A stretch of DNA of 64,000 nucleotides from Roseicella sp. DB1501 (GTDB taxonomy: Bacteria; Pseudomonadota; Alphaproteobacteria; Acetobacterales; Acetobacteraceae): positions 434,001-498,000 of the forward strand of contig NZ_JABFHG010000001.1 of NCBI RefSeq assembly GCF_013112485.1, read 5' to 3'. Under the pieces are notes generated by a model that saw only the letters and a program-made list of their open reading frames with translations, was not told the DNA's origin and did not search any database. Of this stretch, positions 15,258 through 24,303 are shown piece after piece. A program made the translations under genes and the position numbers. Every line of letters begins with the position of its first letter. Position 1 is the first letter of the stretch.

Positions 15258-16157
15258 ATGCGGAACCGGTTGCGCCGCGCGGCCGATGCCGCCCTCGCCC
15301 TGCTGGTGCGCGGGCTCTTCGCCCTGCTGCGCGCCCTCGGCCCGGATCGTTCGGCGGCGTTCGGCGCCGCCCTCGCCCGCGGCATCGGCCCCTGGCTGCC
15401 GGTGCACCGCACGGCGCTCGACAACATCCGCCAGGCCTTCCCCGAGCTGCCGCCGGCCGGGCATGCGCGGATCGCCCGCGAGGCCTGGGACAATCTCGGC
15501 CGCACCGCGGCGGAATACCCGCATCTCGACCGGCTCTGGGATTTCGACCTGGAGGCGGCGCGGCCGGGGCGGATCCGCATCGCGCCGGAGGTCGCCGCCC
15601 GCTTCCTGCAATTGCGCGAGGATGGCAAGCCGGCGCTGATCTTCGCCGCGCATCTCGCCAATTGGGAGCTGCCGGCGATCGCCGCGGCGCGGCACGGCCT
15701 GCCGGCGGCGGTGCTCTACCGCAGGCCGAACAACCCCTTCGTCGCCCGCGACATCGTGGCGCTGCGCAGCGGCAGCATGGGCCGGCTGATCCCGGCCGGG
15801 ATCGAGGCGCCGCTCCGGATGATGGAGGCGCTGGACGAGGGGCTGCATGTCGGCATGCTGATCGACCAGCGCTTCGGCCGCGGCCCGCGCGTGCCCTTCT
15901 TCGGCCGGCCGGCGGCCGCCAACCCGCTGGTCGCGCATCTCGCCCGGCGCTTCGATTGCCCGGTGCACGGGGCGCGGGCGATCCGCGAGCCGGATGGCGG
16001 CTTCCGGCTGGAGCTGACCGAGGCCATCCTGCTGCCGCGCGACGCCCGCGGGCGGGTGGATGTCGAAGCGGCGACGGCGCTGCTGAACCGCATCGTCGAG
16101 GGCTGGGTGCGCGAGCATCCCGGGCAATGGCTCTGGATGCATCGCCGCTGGCGGTAA
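15258..16157 (+). CDS. lpxXL: Lipid A very-long-chain acyltransferase (LpxL/LpxXL family)
   Basis: A 299-residue LpxL/HtrB-family late acyltransferase that would transfer the AcpXL-bound long chain to lipid A at the inner membrane. It has an N-terminal hydrophobic segment (ALALLVRGLFALLRALG), the catalytic HLANWE motif (HX4D/E type) near residue 134, and typical downstream blocks VLYRRPNNPF, LIDQRFGRGPRVPFFG and PGQWLWMHRRWR at the very C-terminus. It is last in the cluster, as in rhizobia. Confidence 0.9.
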   Translation: MRNRLRRAADAALALLVRGLFALLRALGPDRSAAFGAALARGIGPWLPVHRTALDNIRQAFPELPPAGHARIAREAWDNLGRTAAEYPHLDRLWDFDLEAARPGRIRIAPEVAARFLQLREDGKPALIFAAHLANWELPAIAAARHGLPAAVLYRRPNNPFVARDIVALRSGSMGRLIPAGIEAPLRMMEALDEGLHVGMLIDQRFGRGPRVPFFGRPAAANPLVAHLARRFDCPVHGARAIREPDGGFRLELTEAILLPRDARGRVDVEAATALLNRIVEGWVREHPGQWLWMHRRWR

Positions 16158-16179
16158 GGCGATCGAAGGGAGAAAGGCG

Positions 16180-17121
16180 ATGCGGATCCTGGTGCTCGGT
16201 GCCGGCGCGCTCGGCGGCTATTTCGGCGGGCGGCTGCAGCAGGCCGGGGCGGAGACGGCCTATCTGGTCCGGCCGCGGCGGCGCGAGCAGCTCGCGCGCG
16301 AGGGGCTGGTGATCGAGAGCCCCTTCGGCGCGGCGCGGCTGCCGGTCACGACCCATGCCCCCGGCGAGGGCGGCACCGGCTGGGACATCGTGCTGCTCAC
16401 CTGCAAGGCCTATGACCTGGAGGAGGCGATCGCCGCCATCCGCCCCTCGGTCGGGCCGGAGACCGCCATCCTGCCGGTGCTGAATGGCCTCGCGCATGTC
16501 GCGCGGCTGCAGGCCGAGTTCGGCGTCGGCGCGGTGCTCGGCGGCCTCGCCAAGATCCAGGCGACGCTCACCGCCGAGGGGGTGGTGCGCCAGCTCAACG
16601 ACTGGCGCTGGCTCACCTTCGGCGAGACGGACGGGCGGATGAGCCCGCGGGTCGAGGCGCTGGCGGCGCTGGCCGCGCGCGCCGAGGGCATGGTCGCGAG
16701 CGCGGTGCCGGACATCCTGCAGCGCATGTGGGAGAAGCTGGTGCATCTCGGCACCAGCGCCATCGGCACGGTGCTACTGCGGGCCAATACCGGCGAGATC
16801 GCGCGGGCGCCGGGCGGCGTCGGCGTCATGCACCGGATGCTGGAGCGCAACGCCGCCATCGCCGCCGCCAACGGGCACCTGATGCCCGAGGCCTTCATGG
16901 CGGAGTTCCGCGCCCTTTTCGCCGATCCGAAGGGCAGCTACGCCACCTCGATGCTGCGCGACCTGGAAGCGGGCGGGCGGATCGAGGCCGACCACATCCT
17001 CGGCTTCCTGCTCGAGGCCGCGCGCGCGGCCGGCGTGCCGCACGAGCTGCACGAGGCCGCCTATCTGCACGCCAAGGCCTATGAGCAGCGGCGCGATGCC
17101 GGGCGGCTGCCGGGCGGCTGA
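16180..17121 (+). CDS. Ketopantoate reductase-family oxidoreductase (PanE/ApbA-like)
   Basis: A 313-residue protein with the N-terminal NADPH-binding motif LGAGALGGYFGGRL, the mid-sequence LLTCKAYDLEEAI and the helical C-terminal domain (MWEKLVHLGTSAIGTVLLRAN; SYATSMLRDLEAGGRIEADH). The family reduces 2-dehydropantoate to pantoate, but many paralogues have other substrates. No pantothenate gene is nearby, so the true substrate is not settled. A strong GGGAGAAAGG ribosome site precedes ATG 16180. Confidence 0.8.
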   Translation: MRILVLGAGALGGYFGGRLQQAGAETAYLVRPRRREQLAREGLVIESPFGAARLPVTTHAPGEGGTGWDIVLLTCKAYDLEEAIAAIRPSVGPETAILPVLNGLAHVARLQAEFGVGAVLGGLAKIQATLTAEGVVRQLNDWRWLTFGETDGRMSPRVEALAALAARAEGMVASAVPDILQRMWEKLVHLGTSAIGTVLLRANTGEIARAPGGVGVMHRMLERNAAIAAANGHLMPEAFMAEFRALFADPKGSYATSMLRDLEAGGRIEADHILGFLLEAARAAGVPHELHEAAYLHAKAYEQRRDAGRLPGG

Positions 17122-17189
17122 CCGCCGGACGTGGCAGGTTCGCCGGGCCGGGCGAGATGCCCGGGCCATAAGGTGGCCGTCAAAGCCGT

Positions 17190-17295
17190 CGTTGCCCGTT
17201 GTCCTGCCGTGGCTTCGCCGCGGCAGGCTGTGACGGTTCTCGGACAGGCGGCGACTCACGAGGCCCCCAGAAGACGCGAAGCGGCTTCAGGGGGA
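17190..17295. repeat. Repeated intergenic hairpin element, copy 1 (convergent terminator)
   Basis: This element fills the gap between two convergent genes. It holds a strong hairpin with CCTGCCGTGG paired to CCGCGGCAGG around a CTTCG loop (about 17202-17226), then CTGTGACG, a variable spacer, GACTCACG, GGCCCCCAG and a second weak stem closed by CAGGGGGA. The same blocks in the same order occur at 22746-22848. Both copies separate convergent genes, so a bidirectional terminator role is likely. Confidence 0.75.
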
Positions 17296-17298
17296 GTT

Positions 17299-19083
17299 CT
17301 AACCGGCCAACCGCTCCAGCGGCAGGCGCAGCTCCACCGCGAGCCCTTCCGGCGCCCAGCGGAACTGCGCCGAGCCGCCGAGCTGCGCGGCGCTCTGCGT
17401 CACCAGCCGGTGGCCGAAGCCGCGCCGCGCCGGCACCGCCACCGCCGGCCCGCCCCATTCCGTCCAGCGCAGGGAGAGGCAGTCCGCCTCGGCCGACCAG
17501 CCGATCAGCACCGTGCCGCCCTCCCGCGACAGCGCGCCGTATTTCGCGGCATTCGTCGCCAGCTCGTGCAGCGCCAACGCGACCGGCGGCGCCGCGGCCG
17601 GGCCGAGCGGCATCTCCGGTCCCTCGAGGCGCAGCCGCCCGGCCGCGTCCTCCTCGCCCCCGAAGGGCGCCAGCAGGGCGCGCAGCAGGGCGGCCAGGCT
17701 GGTGGACTGCGCGCCGCCGACACCGCCGGCGATCGCCGGCCGCACCAGGTCATGCGCCCGCGCCAGGGCCCCGATCCGCCCGAGCAGCGTCTCGCGCATC
17801 GACCCCGGCGAGACCGCCTCGCGGGCGCTGAAGGTCACCAGGCCGCTCATGACCGCGAAGAGGTTCTTCACCCGGTGATCCAGCTCGCGCAGCAGCAGCT
17901 CGCGCGTCCGCTCGGCGCGCTTGCGCTCCGTCACCTCCTCGCAGACGATGCCGAAGCCGATGATCTCCTGCGTCTCCGGATCGCGCAGCGGGTAGAATTG
18001 CTCCAGCCAGTCGCGCTTGACCCCGGGCGCCTTCGCGGTCTCGCCGGTGAACTCGATATCGGTGATGGTCTCGCCCTGGTCGAGCACCCGCCGCATGAGC
18101 GGCTCGGCGGCCTCCCGCAGGTCCGGCACCAGCTCCCAGACCAGCCGCCCGATATGCGCCTCGGCCGGAAAGCCGTTGATCTCGGCCAGCGCCTCGTTGA
18201 TGCGCACGAAGCGGAGCGAGCGGTCGAACTGGGCGAGGCCGAGCGGCGCGAGATGGTAGAGCGTCTCAAGCTCGACCAGCCGGCGCCGGGCCTGGCGCTC
18301 GCTCTCGACCCGGGCCGCCTCGGAGGCGTGCAGGGCGGTGAGGTCGTGATGCGTGCCGGTCATCACCAGCGGCCGGCCGGCCGGGTCGCGTTCGATCACC
18401 ACGCCGCGGGAGAGGACCGGGACATAATGGCCATCGGCATGGCGCAGCCGCAGCACCAGCTCGTAGCGGTCAACCTCGCCCCCGAGGATCGCCTCCATGT
18501 GGTCGCGCAGCACCGTCCGGTCGGCGGGATGGACGAGCTCGCGCCAGGCGGGGATCGGCAGCGCCCGCATCGGCGGCAGGCCGAGCATGGCGCACCAGCG
18601 CCCCGACACCTCGACCATGTCGGTGCGCAGGTTGCGATGCCAGGCGCCGAGCTCGGCGCCGGCCAGCGCCGCATCCAGCCGCCGCTGCAGCCGCGCCAGC
18701 CGCGCCTCGGCCCGCTGCTGCCGGGTGACGTCGGTCAGCCCCACCGAGAGCAAGCTGCGGCCCTCGATCTCGATCGCCTGGACCCGGACCAGCGTTGCGC
18801 GCGCCTTGGTCTCGGTCAGGGGGAGCTGGGCCTCGAAGGCCTCGGCCTGGTCCCCGCCGGTGACCGCGGCGAGCCGCTCGCGCAGCGCCGCCCCAGCCGC
18901 GCTGCCGAGCAGGGCGGCCCAGCGCCCGGCGAGTTGCCCGGCCTCGCAATCGAGCAGCGCCGCCGCGTCGCGGTTGCCGGCCAGCAGGCGCAGGGCCGGA
19001 CGCTCGAGCAGGAGCGTCGGCACGGGCAGCAGATCGAGGGCGCCGAGGAGGCTGGCGAGGCTGGAGGCGGGGCGAAGGACCAT
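17299..19083 (-). CDS. PAS-domain HWE-family sensor histidine kinase
   Basis: A 594-residue soluble kinase. From the N-terminus it has a poorly conserved sensor region (about 20-150), a PAS/PAC domain ending near WRELVHPADR...GTHHDLT (about 160-285), a second PAS/PAC (LGLAQFDRSLRFVRINEALA...GIVCEEVTERKRAE), then the HWE dimerisation helix LRELDHRVKNLFAVMSGL with the phospho-acceptor His. The ATPase part has ALHELATNAAKYGALS and LSLRWTEWGGP, the WTE block of the family. No transmembrane helix is evident, so it senses a cytoplasmic signal. No partner response regulator is adjacent. ATG 19083 lacks a strong ribosome site, so the start is uncertain. Confidence 0.88.
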   Translation of the reverse strand: MVLRPASSLASLLGALDLLPVPTLLLERPALRLLAGNRDAAALLDCEAGQLAGRWAALLGSAAGAALRERLAAVTGGDQAEAFEAQLPLTETKARATLVRVQAIEIEGRSLLSVGLTDVTRQQRAEARLARLQRRLDAALAGAELGAWHRNLRTDMVEVSGRWCAMLGLPPMRALPIPAWRELVHPADRTVLRDHMEAILGGEVDRYELVLRLRHADGHYVPVLSRGVVIERDPAGRPLVMTGTHHDLTALHASEAARVESERQARRRLVELETLYHLAPLGLAQFDRSLRFVRINEALAEINGFPAEAHIGRLVWELVPDLREAAEPLMRRVLDQGETITDIEFTGETAKAPGVKRDWLEQFYPLRDPETQEIIGFGIVCEEVTERKRAERTRELLLRELDHRVKNLFAVMSGLVTFSAREAVSPGSMRETLLGRIGALARAHDLVRPAIAGGVGGAQSTSLAALLRALLAPFGGEEDAAGRLRLEGPEMPLGPAAAPPVALALHELATNAAKYGALSREGGTVLIGWSAEADCLSLRWTEWGGPAVAVPARRGFGHRLVTQSAAQLGGSAQFRWAPEGLAVELRLPLERLAG

Positions 19084-19231
19084 AAGGGCAGGGCTATGGC
19101 AGATCGCGGACGGGTGTGAGCACCCGGAAGCGTGAATCCGCTCCGAAAGCAACGAAATACCGCGGCTCGGTCCCGGTCGCGCGGCGCCCACGGCGCCTCC
19201 CCGATACTCGCCGGCGGATGCCGGGCGAGCC

Positions 19232-20110
19232 TCAGCCCTCGCGCAGCAGGCGGATGATGCCGGAGAAATCCACCTCGCCGCCGCCCGCCTCGACGAAGCG
19301 CTGGTACAGCGCCAGCGCCTGGGCGCCGAGCGGCGTCGCCGCCCCGGCCGTCGCCGCGGCCTCCTGCGACAGGCCGAGATCCTTCAGCATCAGCGCGGCG
19401 GCGAAGCCCGGCCGGTAGTCGCGGTTGGCCGGGCTGTTCGGCACCGGACCCGGCACCGGGCAGTAGGAGGTCAGCGCCCAGGACTGGCCGGAAGACTTGC
19501 TCGCCACGTCGAACAGCGCCTGATGCGTGAGGCCGAGCTTCTCGGCCAGCACGAAGGCCTCGGCGGTGACGATCATGTTCGCCGCCAGCATCATGTTGTT
19601 GCAGACCTTGGCTGCCTGGCCGGCGCCGGCATCGCCGCAATGCACGATGGTCCGGCCCATCGCCTGCAGGATCGGCAGCGCCGTGGCATAGGCCGGCGCC
19701 GGCCCGCCGACCATGAAGGTGAGCGTCGCCGCCTCGGCGCCCATGGTGCCGCCCGAGACCGGCGCGTCGAGCATCGGCCGGCCGGCGCCGGCGGCGACCT
19801 CGCGCGCCGTCGCCACGTCGATGGTCGAGCAGTCGATCAGCACCGCCTCAGGCATGCAGGCCGCCGCCATGCCGCCGGCGCCGAGCCAGGCCTCGCGCAC
19901 ATGCCGCCCGGCCGGCAGCATGGTGATGACGATCTCGGCGCCGGAAGCGGCCTCGGCGGCGCTGCCGGCGCGCTGGCCGCCCGCCGCGGCGAAACCCTCG
20001 AGCGCCGCCGGGACGAGGTCGTAGCCCGCCACCGCATGGCCCGCCTTCAGCAGGTTGCGTGCCATCGGCCCGCCCATGTTGCCCAAGCCGACGAAGCCGA
20101 TGCGTGCCAT
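19232..20110 (-). CDS. mmsB: 3-hydroxyisobutyrate dehydrogenase-family oxidoreductase
   Basis: A 292-residue beta-hydroxyacid dehydrogenase. It has the N-terminal NAD motif RIGFVGLGNMGGPMARNLL, the substrate-binding DAPVSGGTMGAEAATLTFMVGG (quoted in parts: DAPVSGGTMG, LTFMVGG), the catalytic lysine in GQAAKVCNNMML, and KDLGLSQEAA near the C-terminus. It probably oxidises 3-hydroxyisobutyrate in valine catabolism, but other family members (for example tartronate semialdehyde reductases) are similar. GGAGGAAG precedes ATG 20110. No other valine-degradation gene is adjacent. Confidence 0.85.
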   Translation of the reverse strand: MARIGFVGLGNMGGPMARNLLKAGHAVAGYDLVPAALEGFAAAGGQRAGSAAEAASGAEIVITMLPAGRHVREAWLGAGGMAAACMPEAVLIDCSTIDVATAREVAAGAGRPMLDAPVSGGTMGAEAATLTFMVGGPAPAYATALPILQAMGRTIVHCGDAGAGQAAKVCNNMMLAANMIVTAEAFVLAEKLGLTHQALFDVASKSSGQSWALTSYCPVPGPVPNSPANRDYRPGFAAALMLKDLGLSQEAAATAGAATPLGAQALALYQRFVEAGGGEVDFSGIIRLLREG

Positions 20111-20297
20111 GGCGTCTTCCTCCCGATGCCTCGGCGCAGGGTAGGGAAGCCGCGCCCGCGCGTCACGCCCGGCCGACCCCAGCCTGCACCCCGCCGGCCG
20201 GGGGCGGCCCAGGCCCGCTTCCACGACATCCCGCCGCCATGACAGGCGCCGCTACCCACGGCAGGATGCCGGGCCGATCCCTGGGGAGACCCGCCGC

Positions 20298-21455
20298 TTG
20301 CCCCCTGCCCTGCCCGCCGACTGCCTGCCGCCGGCCGGCGACTTCCTGCTCTACCCGCCGAGCCTGCAGCCCTGGGGCTATCGCATCGTCGACCGGCTCT
20401 TCGCGCATCGCGTGGTCCGGCGCGGCACGCCGCGCGCCTGGGAGCGCGGCTCCGACATCGCCGCGGCGCTGGCCGCCGCCGGGCATGCGGTCGATGCCTT
20501 CATGGCCCGGAACTGCCTCGCCGGGCTGCTGGTGGTGCAGGACGGGCGCATCCGGCTGGAGCGCTACGGGCTCGGCCTCGGCGAGGGCGATCGCTGGAGC
20601 ACCATGTCGACGGTGAAGTCGCTCACCGCCCTGCTGGTCGGCGCGGCGATCCGGGACGGCGCCATCGCCTCGGTCGCCGAGCCGGCGACGCGCCACCTGC
20701 CGGAGCTGCGCGGCACCGCCTATGACAGCGTGACGCTGGAGCACCTGCTCACCATGTCCTCCGGCATCCGCTGGACCGAGGTCTATTCCGACCCGCAGAG
20801 CGACGTGAACCGCTACAGCCGCGCCCTCGCCGCCAGGCAGCCGGGCGGGGTGCTGCGGCAGATGGCGGCGCTGCCGCGCGACTGCCCGCCGGGCAGCCGC
20901 TTCCTCTACAACTCCGGCGACACCTTCCTGCTCGGCGCCTGCCTCACCCGCGCGGTCGGGATGCCGCTCGCCGACTACCTCTCGGCGCGGCTCTGGCAGC
21001 CGGCGGGGATGGAATTCGAGGCCTTCTACACGCTGGAATCGGAAGGCGGGCAGGAGATCGGCGGCAGCCGCGCCGGCATGGCGCTGCGCGACTTCGGCCG
21101 CATCGCGCAATTCGTCCTGGATGACGGCGTGATCGCCGGCCGCCGCATCCTGCCCGAGGGCTGGGTGGAGGCGATGGCCGCGCCGCGCTTCCCGGTGCCG
21201 GAGCCGCGCGCGCCGGGCATCACCCATTACGGCTATTGCTGGTGGCTCGGCAAGGGGCTGATCTCGGCCCTCGGCTTCGCCGGCCAGCGCATCGACATCC
21301 TGCGGGCGGAACGGCTGGCCGTGGTCACGCTCGGCGCCTTCCCGCAGGCGCCGCACGTCCCGCCCGAGACCGACCGGGCGCATCGCCAGGCGGTCGCGGA
21401 TTTCGTCGCCGCCCTGCGCCGCCTGCTGGGCGGCGAGGCGCCGCCGCCGCTATGA
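20298..21455 (+). CDS. Serine hydrolase of the beta-lactamase class C/esterase family
   Basis: A 385-residue protein of the penicillin-binding-fold hydrolases. The catalytic S-x-x-K is in STMSTVKSLTA (Ser104, Lys107). The second motif is FLYNSGDTF around Tyr204, slightly different from the usual YSN. HLLTMSSGIRWTE and ITHYGYCWWLG are typical of the EstB/6-aminohexanoate-hydrolase-like group. No signal peptide is seen, arguing for a cytoplasmic esterase or amidase rather than a secreted beta-lactamase. The start is TTG 20298, preceded by GGGGAG. Confidence 0.82.
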   Translation: MPPALPADCLPPAGDFLLYPPSLQPWGYRIVDRLFAHRVVRRGTPRAWERGSDIAAALAAAGHAVDAFMARNCLAGLLVVQDGRIRLERYGLGLGEGDRWSTMSTVKSLTALLVGAAIRDGAIASVAEPATRHLPELRGTAYDSVTLEHLLTMSSGIRWTEVYSDPQSDVNRYSRALAARQPGGVLRQMAALPRDCPPGSRFLYNSGDTFLLGACLTRAVGMPLADYLSARLWQPAGMEFEAFYTLESEGGQEIGGSRAGMALRDFGRIAQFVLDDGVIAGRRILPEGWVEAMAAPRFPVPEPRAPGITHYGYCWWLGKGLISALGFAGQRIDILRAERLAVVTLGAFPQAPHVPPETDRAHRQAVADFVAALRRLLGGEAPPPL

Positions 21456-21477
21456 TGCGGGGCGCGGGAGGAGCGGC

Positions 21478-22722
21478 ATGCGGGCGATCATCATCGGCGG
21501 CGGCATCGGCGGCCTGACCGCGGCGCTGGCGCTGCACGCGGCTGGCATCGAGGCGCATCTGTTCGAGAGCGCCGCCGAGGTCCGGCCGCTTGGCGTCGGC
21601 ATCAACCTGCAGCCGCATGCGGTGCGTGAGCTAACCGAGCTCGGCCTTGGCGAGGCGCTGGCCGCGACCGGCATCGCCACGCGCGAGTTCCGCTACGCCA
21701 ACCGCTTCGGCCAGACCATCTGGGCCGAGCCGCGCGGCCTCGCCGCCGGCTATCGCTGGCCGCAATACTCCATCCATCGCGGCCGGCTGCAGATGCTGCT
21801 CTGGGAGGCGACGCGGGCGCGGCTCGGCGCGGAGCGGGTGCAGGCCGGGCGGCGGCTAACGGGCTTCGAGCAGGAGGGCGCCGGCGTCACCGCCCGCTTC
21901 GCCGATGGCGGCACGGCGCGGGGGGAGGTGCTGATCGCCGCCGACGGCATCCACTCCGCCGTCCGCGCCGCCTTCTTCCCCGCGGAGGGGCCACCGAAAT
22001 GGAACGGCGCGCTGCTCTGGCGGGCGGTGAGCTGGGCGCCGCCCTTCCTCACCGGCGCCTCCATGGTGCAGGCCGGGCACCGGGACACGAAATTCGTCTG
22101 CTACCCGATCGGCGCCGCGCCGGATGGCAGGCTGCTGGTCAACTGGATCGCCGAGCGGCGCTTCCCCGCCGACACGCCCTGGGCGCGGGAGGACTGGAAC
22201 CGGCCGGGCAAGGTGGAGGATTTCCTGCCGATCTTCGCCGACTGGCGCTTCGACTGGCTGGACGTGCCGGGGCTGATCCGAGCCGCCGAGGCGGTCTATG
22301 AATTCCCCATGGTCGACCGCGACCCGCTGCCCTGGTGGACCCAGGGCCGGGTGACGCTGCTCGGCGACGCGGCGCATCCGATGTACCCCATCGGCTCGAA
22401 CGGCGCCTCGCAGGCGATCCTCGATGCCCGCTTCCTGGCGTTGCAACTGGCGACGCATCCGGACATCCCGGCGGCGCTCGCGGCCTACGAGGCGCTGCGC
22501 CGGCCGGCCACCGCGGCGGTGGTCGAGGCCAATCGCGGCGACGGGCCGGACCGGGTGATGGACCTGGTGCATGCGCGCGCGCCGGAGGGCTTCACCGATC
22601 TCGACGCGGTGGTGCCGCGGGCGGAGCTGGAGGCGACCGTGATGGGCTACAAGCGCATCGCCGGCTTCGACCCGGAGACGCTGAACCGGCGCGAGAGCTG
22701 GTCGGTCCCCCGTCCGGCCTGA
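21478..22722 (+). CDS. FAD-dependent monooxygenase (aromatic hydroxylase family)
   Basis: A 414-residue flavoprotein monooxygenase of the salicylate/3-hydroxybenzoate hydroxylase type. The N-terminal dinucleotide fold is IIGGGIGGLTAALALHAAG, the second nucleotide motif is LIAADGIHSAVRAAFFP, and the FAD ribityl motif is VTLLGDAAHPMYPIGSNGA. It would hydroxylate an aromatic or related ring with NAD(P)H and oxygen. The substrate is not identifiable. ATG 21478 has a clear GGAGGAG and sits 22 bases after the serine hydrolase stop, so the two are probably co-transcribed. Confidence 0.87.
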   Translation: MRAIIIGGGIGGLTAALALHAAGIEAHLFESAAEVRPLGVGINLQPHAVRELTELGLGEALAATGIATREFRYANRFGQTIWAEPRGLAAGYRWPQYSIHRGRLQMLLWEATRARLGAERVQAGRRLTGFEQEGAGVTARFADGGTARGEVLIAADGIHSAVRAAFFPAEGPPKWNGALLWRAVSWAPPFLTGASMVQAGHRDTKFVCYPIGAAPDGRLLVNWIAERRFPADTPWAREDWNRPGKVEDFLPIFADWRFDWLDVPGLIRAAEAVYEFPMVDRDPLPWWTQGRVTLLGDAAHPMYPIGSNGASQAILDARFLALQLATHPDIPAALAAYEALRRPATAAVVEANRGDGPDRVMDLVHARAPEGFTDLDAVVPRAELEATVMGYKRIAGFDPETLNRRESWSVPRPA

Positions 22723-22745
22723 TTCACCAGGCCGCCTTGGCACCG

Positions 22746-22848
22746 CCCGTTGCCCTGCCGCGGCTTCGCCGCGGCAGGCTGTGACGCACCGCGGGCCCGA
22801 GGGGACTCACCGGGCCCCCAGCGGCGTCGCGCAGCGACGTCGTGGGGA
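22746..22848. repeat. Repeated intergenic hairpin element, copy 2 (convergent terminator)
   Basis: Second copy of the element at 17190-17295. It has CCCGTTG, the hairpin CCTGCCGCGG / CCGCGGCAGG with a CTTCG loop (about 22754-22778), CTGTGACG, a spacer, GACTCACC, GGGCCCCCAG and a second stem-loop rich in GCG/CGC ending GTGGGGA. The spacer sequences between conserved blocks differ from copy 1. It lies between convergent genes whose stops are at 22722 and 22852. Confidence 0.75.
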
Positions 22849-22851
22849 TGA

Positions 22852-23325
22852 TTATACGGGCACGTCGCCCGGCGGCTTCAGGGCGGTGAGCACGAAGGAG
22901 CTGCGGGTCTCCTTCACCCCGGGCATGCGCAGCAGCGCCTTCAGGGCGAATTCGGCATAGGCCTCGAAATCCGCCGCCAGGACGTGCAGCAGGTAGTCCA
23001 TCTCGCCGCTCATCGCATAGGCGGCGAGCACCTCCGGCCGCTCGGCCAGCGCCTTGTGGAAGCGCTCCACCACCTCCTCGGCATGGCTCTCGAGCGCCAC
23101 CATGACGAAGGCCTGCAGCGGCAGGCCGAGCCGGCCGGGATCGAGCATCGCGGTATAGCGGGCGATGACGCCGGCCTCCTCCAGCCGCCGCAGCCGGCGC
23201 TGGCAGGGCGTCGGCGAGAGGCCGGCCTGCTCGGCCAGTGCCACCACCGGCAGGCGCCCGTCCCGCTGCAGGGCGCGCAGGATGCGGCGGTCGATGGCAT
23301 CGAGTTCGATGGCGGATTTCGCCAT
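22852..23325 (-). CDS. Lrp/AsnC-family transcriptional regulator, divergent from phhA
   Basis: A 157-residue feast/famine regulator. The N-terminal winged helix (LDAIDRRILRALQRDGRLPV, AEQAGLSPTPCQRRLRRLEE) is followed by the RAM ligand-binding domain (HVLAADFEAYAEFALKAL and GVKETRSSFVL). It is transcribed away from phhA-hppD with only 114 bp between the starts, so it very likely regulates phenylalanine/tyrosine breakdown and its own gene, perhaps sensing an aromatic amino acid. The assignment of that ligand is inference from position. Confidence 0.9.
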   Translation of the reverse strand: MAKSAIELDAIDRRILRALQRDGRLPVVALAEQAGLSPTPCQRRLRRLEEAGVIARYTAMLDPGRLGLPLQAFVMVALESHAEEVVERFHKALAERPEVLAAYAMSGEMDYLLHVLAADFEAYAEFALKALLRMPGVKETRSSFVLTALKPPGDVPV

Positions 23326-23439
23326 GGCCGGGCTGCCTTCTGGTGATTTTCCCCAAGTCTAGTCTGGCGCGGACCAAAATTCGCCGAAAACCCCTCCGGC
23401 CCTTGCGGCATTCTTGCTGCGAGACGGGGAGCGGCAACG

Positions 23440-24276
23440 ATGGAAGGGAGCCTCTGGAACCTGCCCGCCGGACTGCGCGGCGACTATGCCGCCGCCCGGC
23501 CCGACTTCACCCTGCCGCAACGCTGGGGCGACTATGCCGAGGCGGATCACGCCACCTGGCGGACCCTCCATGCCCGGCAGGCGCGGCTGCTGCCGCAACA
23601 TGCCGCCATCGCCTATCGCAGCGGTCTGGCGCAGCTCGACTTCGCCGGCGGCATCCCCGATTTCGCCCTCACCTCCAGTCGCCTCCGCGCCGCTACCGGC
23701 TGGACGCTGGTCGCCGTGCCGGGGCTGATCCCCGACGCCGCCTTCTTCAGCCATCTCGCCGCCCGCCGCTTCCCGGTGACGCGCTGGATCCGCCGTCCGG
23801 AGGAGCTCGACTACGTCGTCGAGCCGGACATCTTCCACGACGCCTTCGGCCATGTGCCGCTGCTGACCCAGCCTGATTTCGCCGATTTCCTCGAAGCCTA
23901 TGGCCGGCTGGGCGAGACGGCGGCGCGGCTCGGCGCGCTGAAGCCGCTCGCTCGGCTCTACTGGCATATGGTGGAGTTCGGCCTGATCCGCGAGGCCGGC
24001 CAGATCCGCGCCTATGGTGCCGGCATCCTCAGCTCCTCGGCCGAGACGGTCCACGCCACCACCTCGCGGACGCCCCGCCGGCTGCGCTTCGAGCCGCGCC
24101 GCGTGCTGCGCAGCGAGTATTTCATCGACGACCTGCAACCGACCTATTTCGTCCTCGACAGCTATGCCGAGCTGTTCGCGGCGATGCCGCGCCTGCCCGC
24201 GCTGCTCGCTGAGGCACGCGACGCGCCGCCGATCCCACCGGGCGCGGCCGCGCCGGAGGACCAGCCGGTGTCCTGA
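23440..24276 (+). CDS. phhA: Phenylalanine 4-monooxygenase
   Basis: A 278-residue pterin-dependent aromatic amino acid hydroxylase that converts phenylalanine to tyrosine. The iron ligands are in DIFHDAFGHVP (His133, His138) and the Glu of HMVEFGLI (Glu179). GIPDFA and AYGAGILSS are further family blocks. The length is typical of bacterial catalytic-domain-only enzymes, with no ACT regulatory domain. It is followed 27 bases later by hppD, which handles the next committed step of tyrosine catabolism. A GGGGAG ribosome site precedes ATG 23440. No tetrahydropterin-recycling pcd gene is present in the window. Confidence 0.95.
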   Translation: MEGSLWNLPAGLRGDYAAARPDFTLPQRWGDYAEADHATWRTLHARQARLLPQHAAIAYRSGLAQLDFAGGIPDFALTSSRLRAATGWTLVAVPGLIPDAAFFSHLAARRFPVTRWIRRPEELDYVVEPDIFHDAFGHVPLLTQPDFADFLEAYGRLGETAARLGALKPLARLYWHMVEFGLIREAGQIRAYGAGILSSSAETVHATTSRTPRRLRFEPRRVLRSEYFIDDLQPTYFVLDSYAELFAAMPRLPALLAEARDAPPIPPGAAAPEDQPVS

Positions 24277-24303
24277 CACCACACCCATCGAAGGAAACGC
24301 CGC

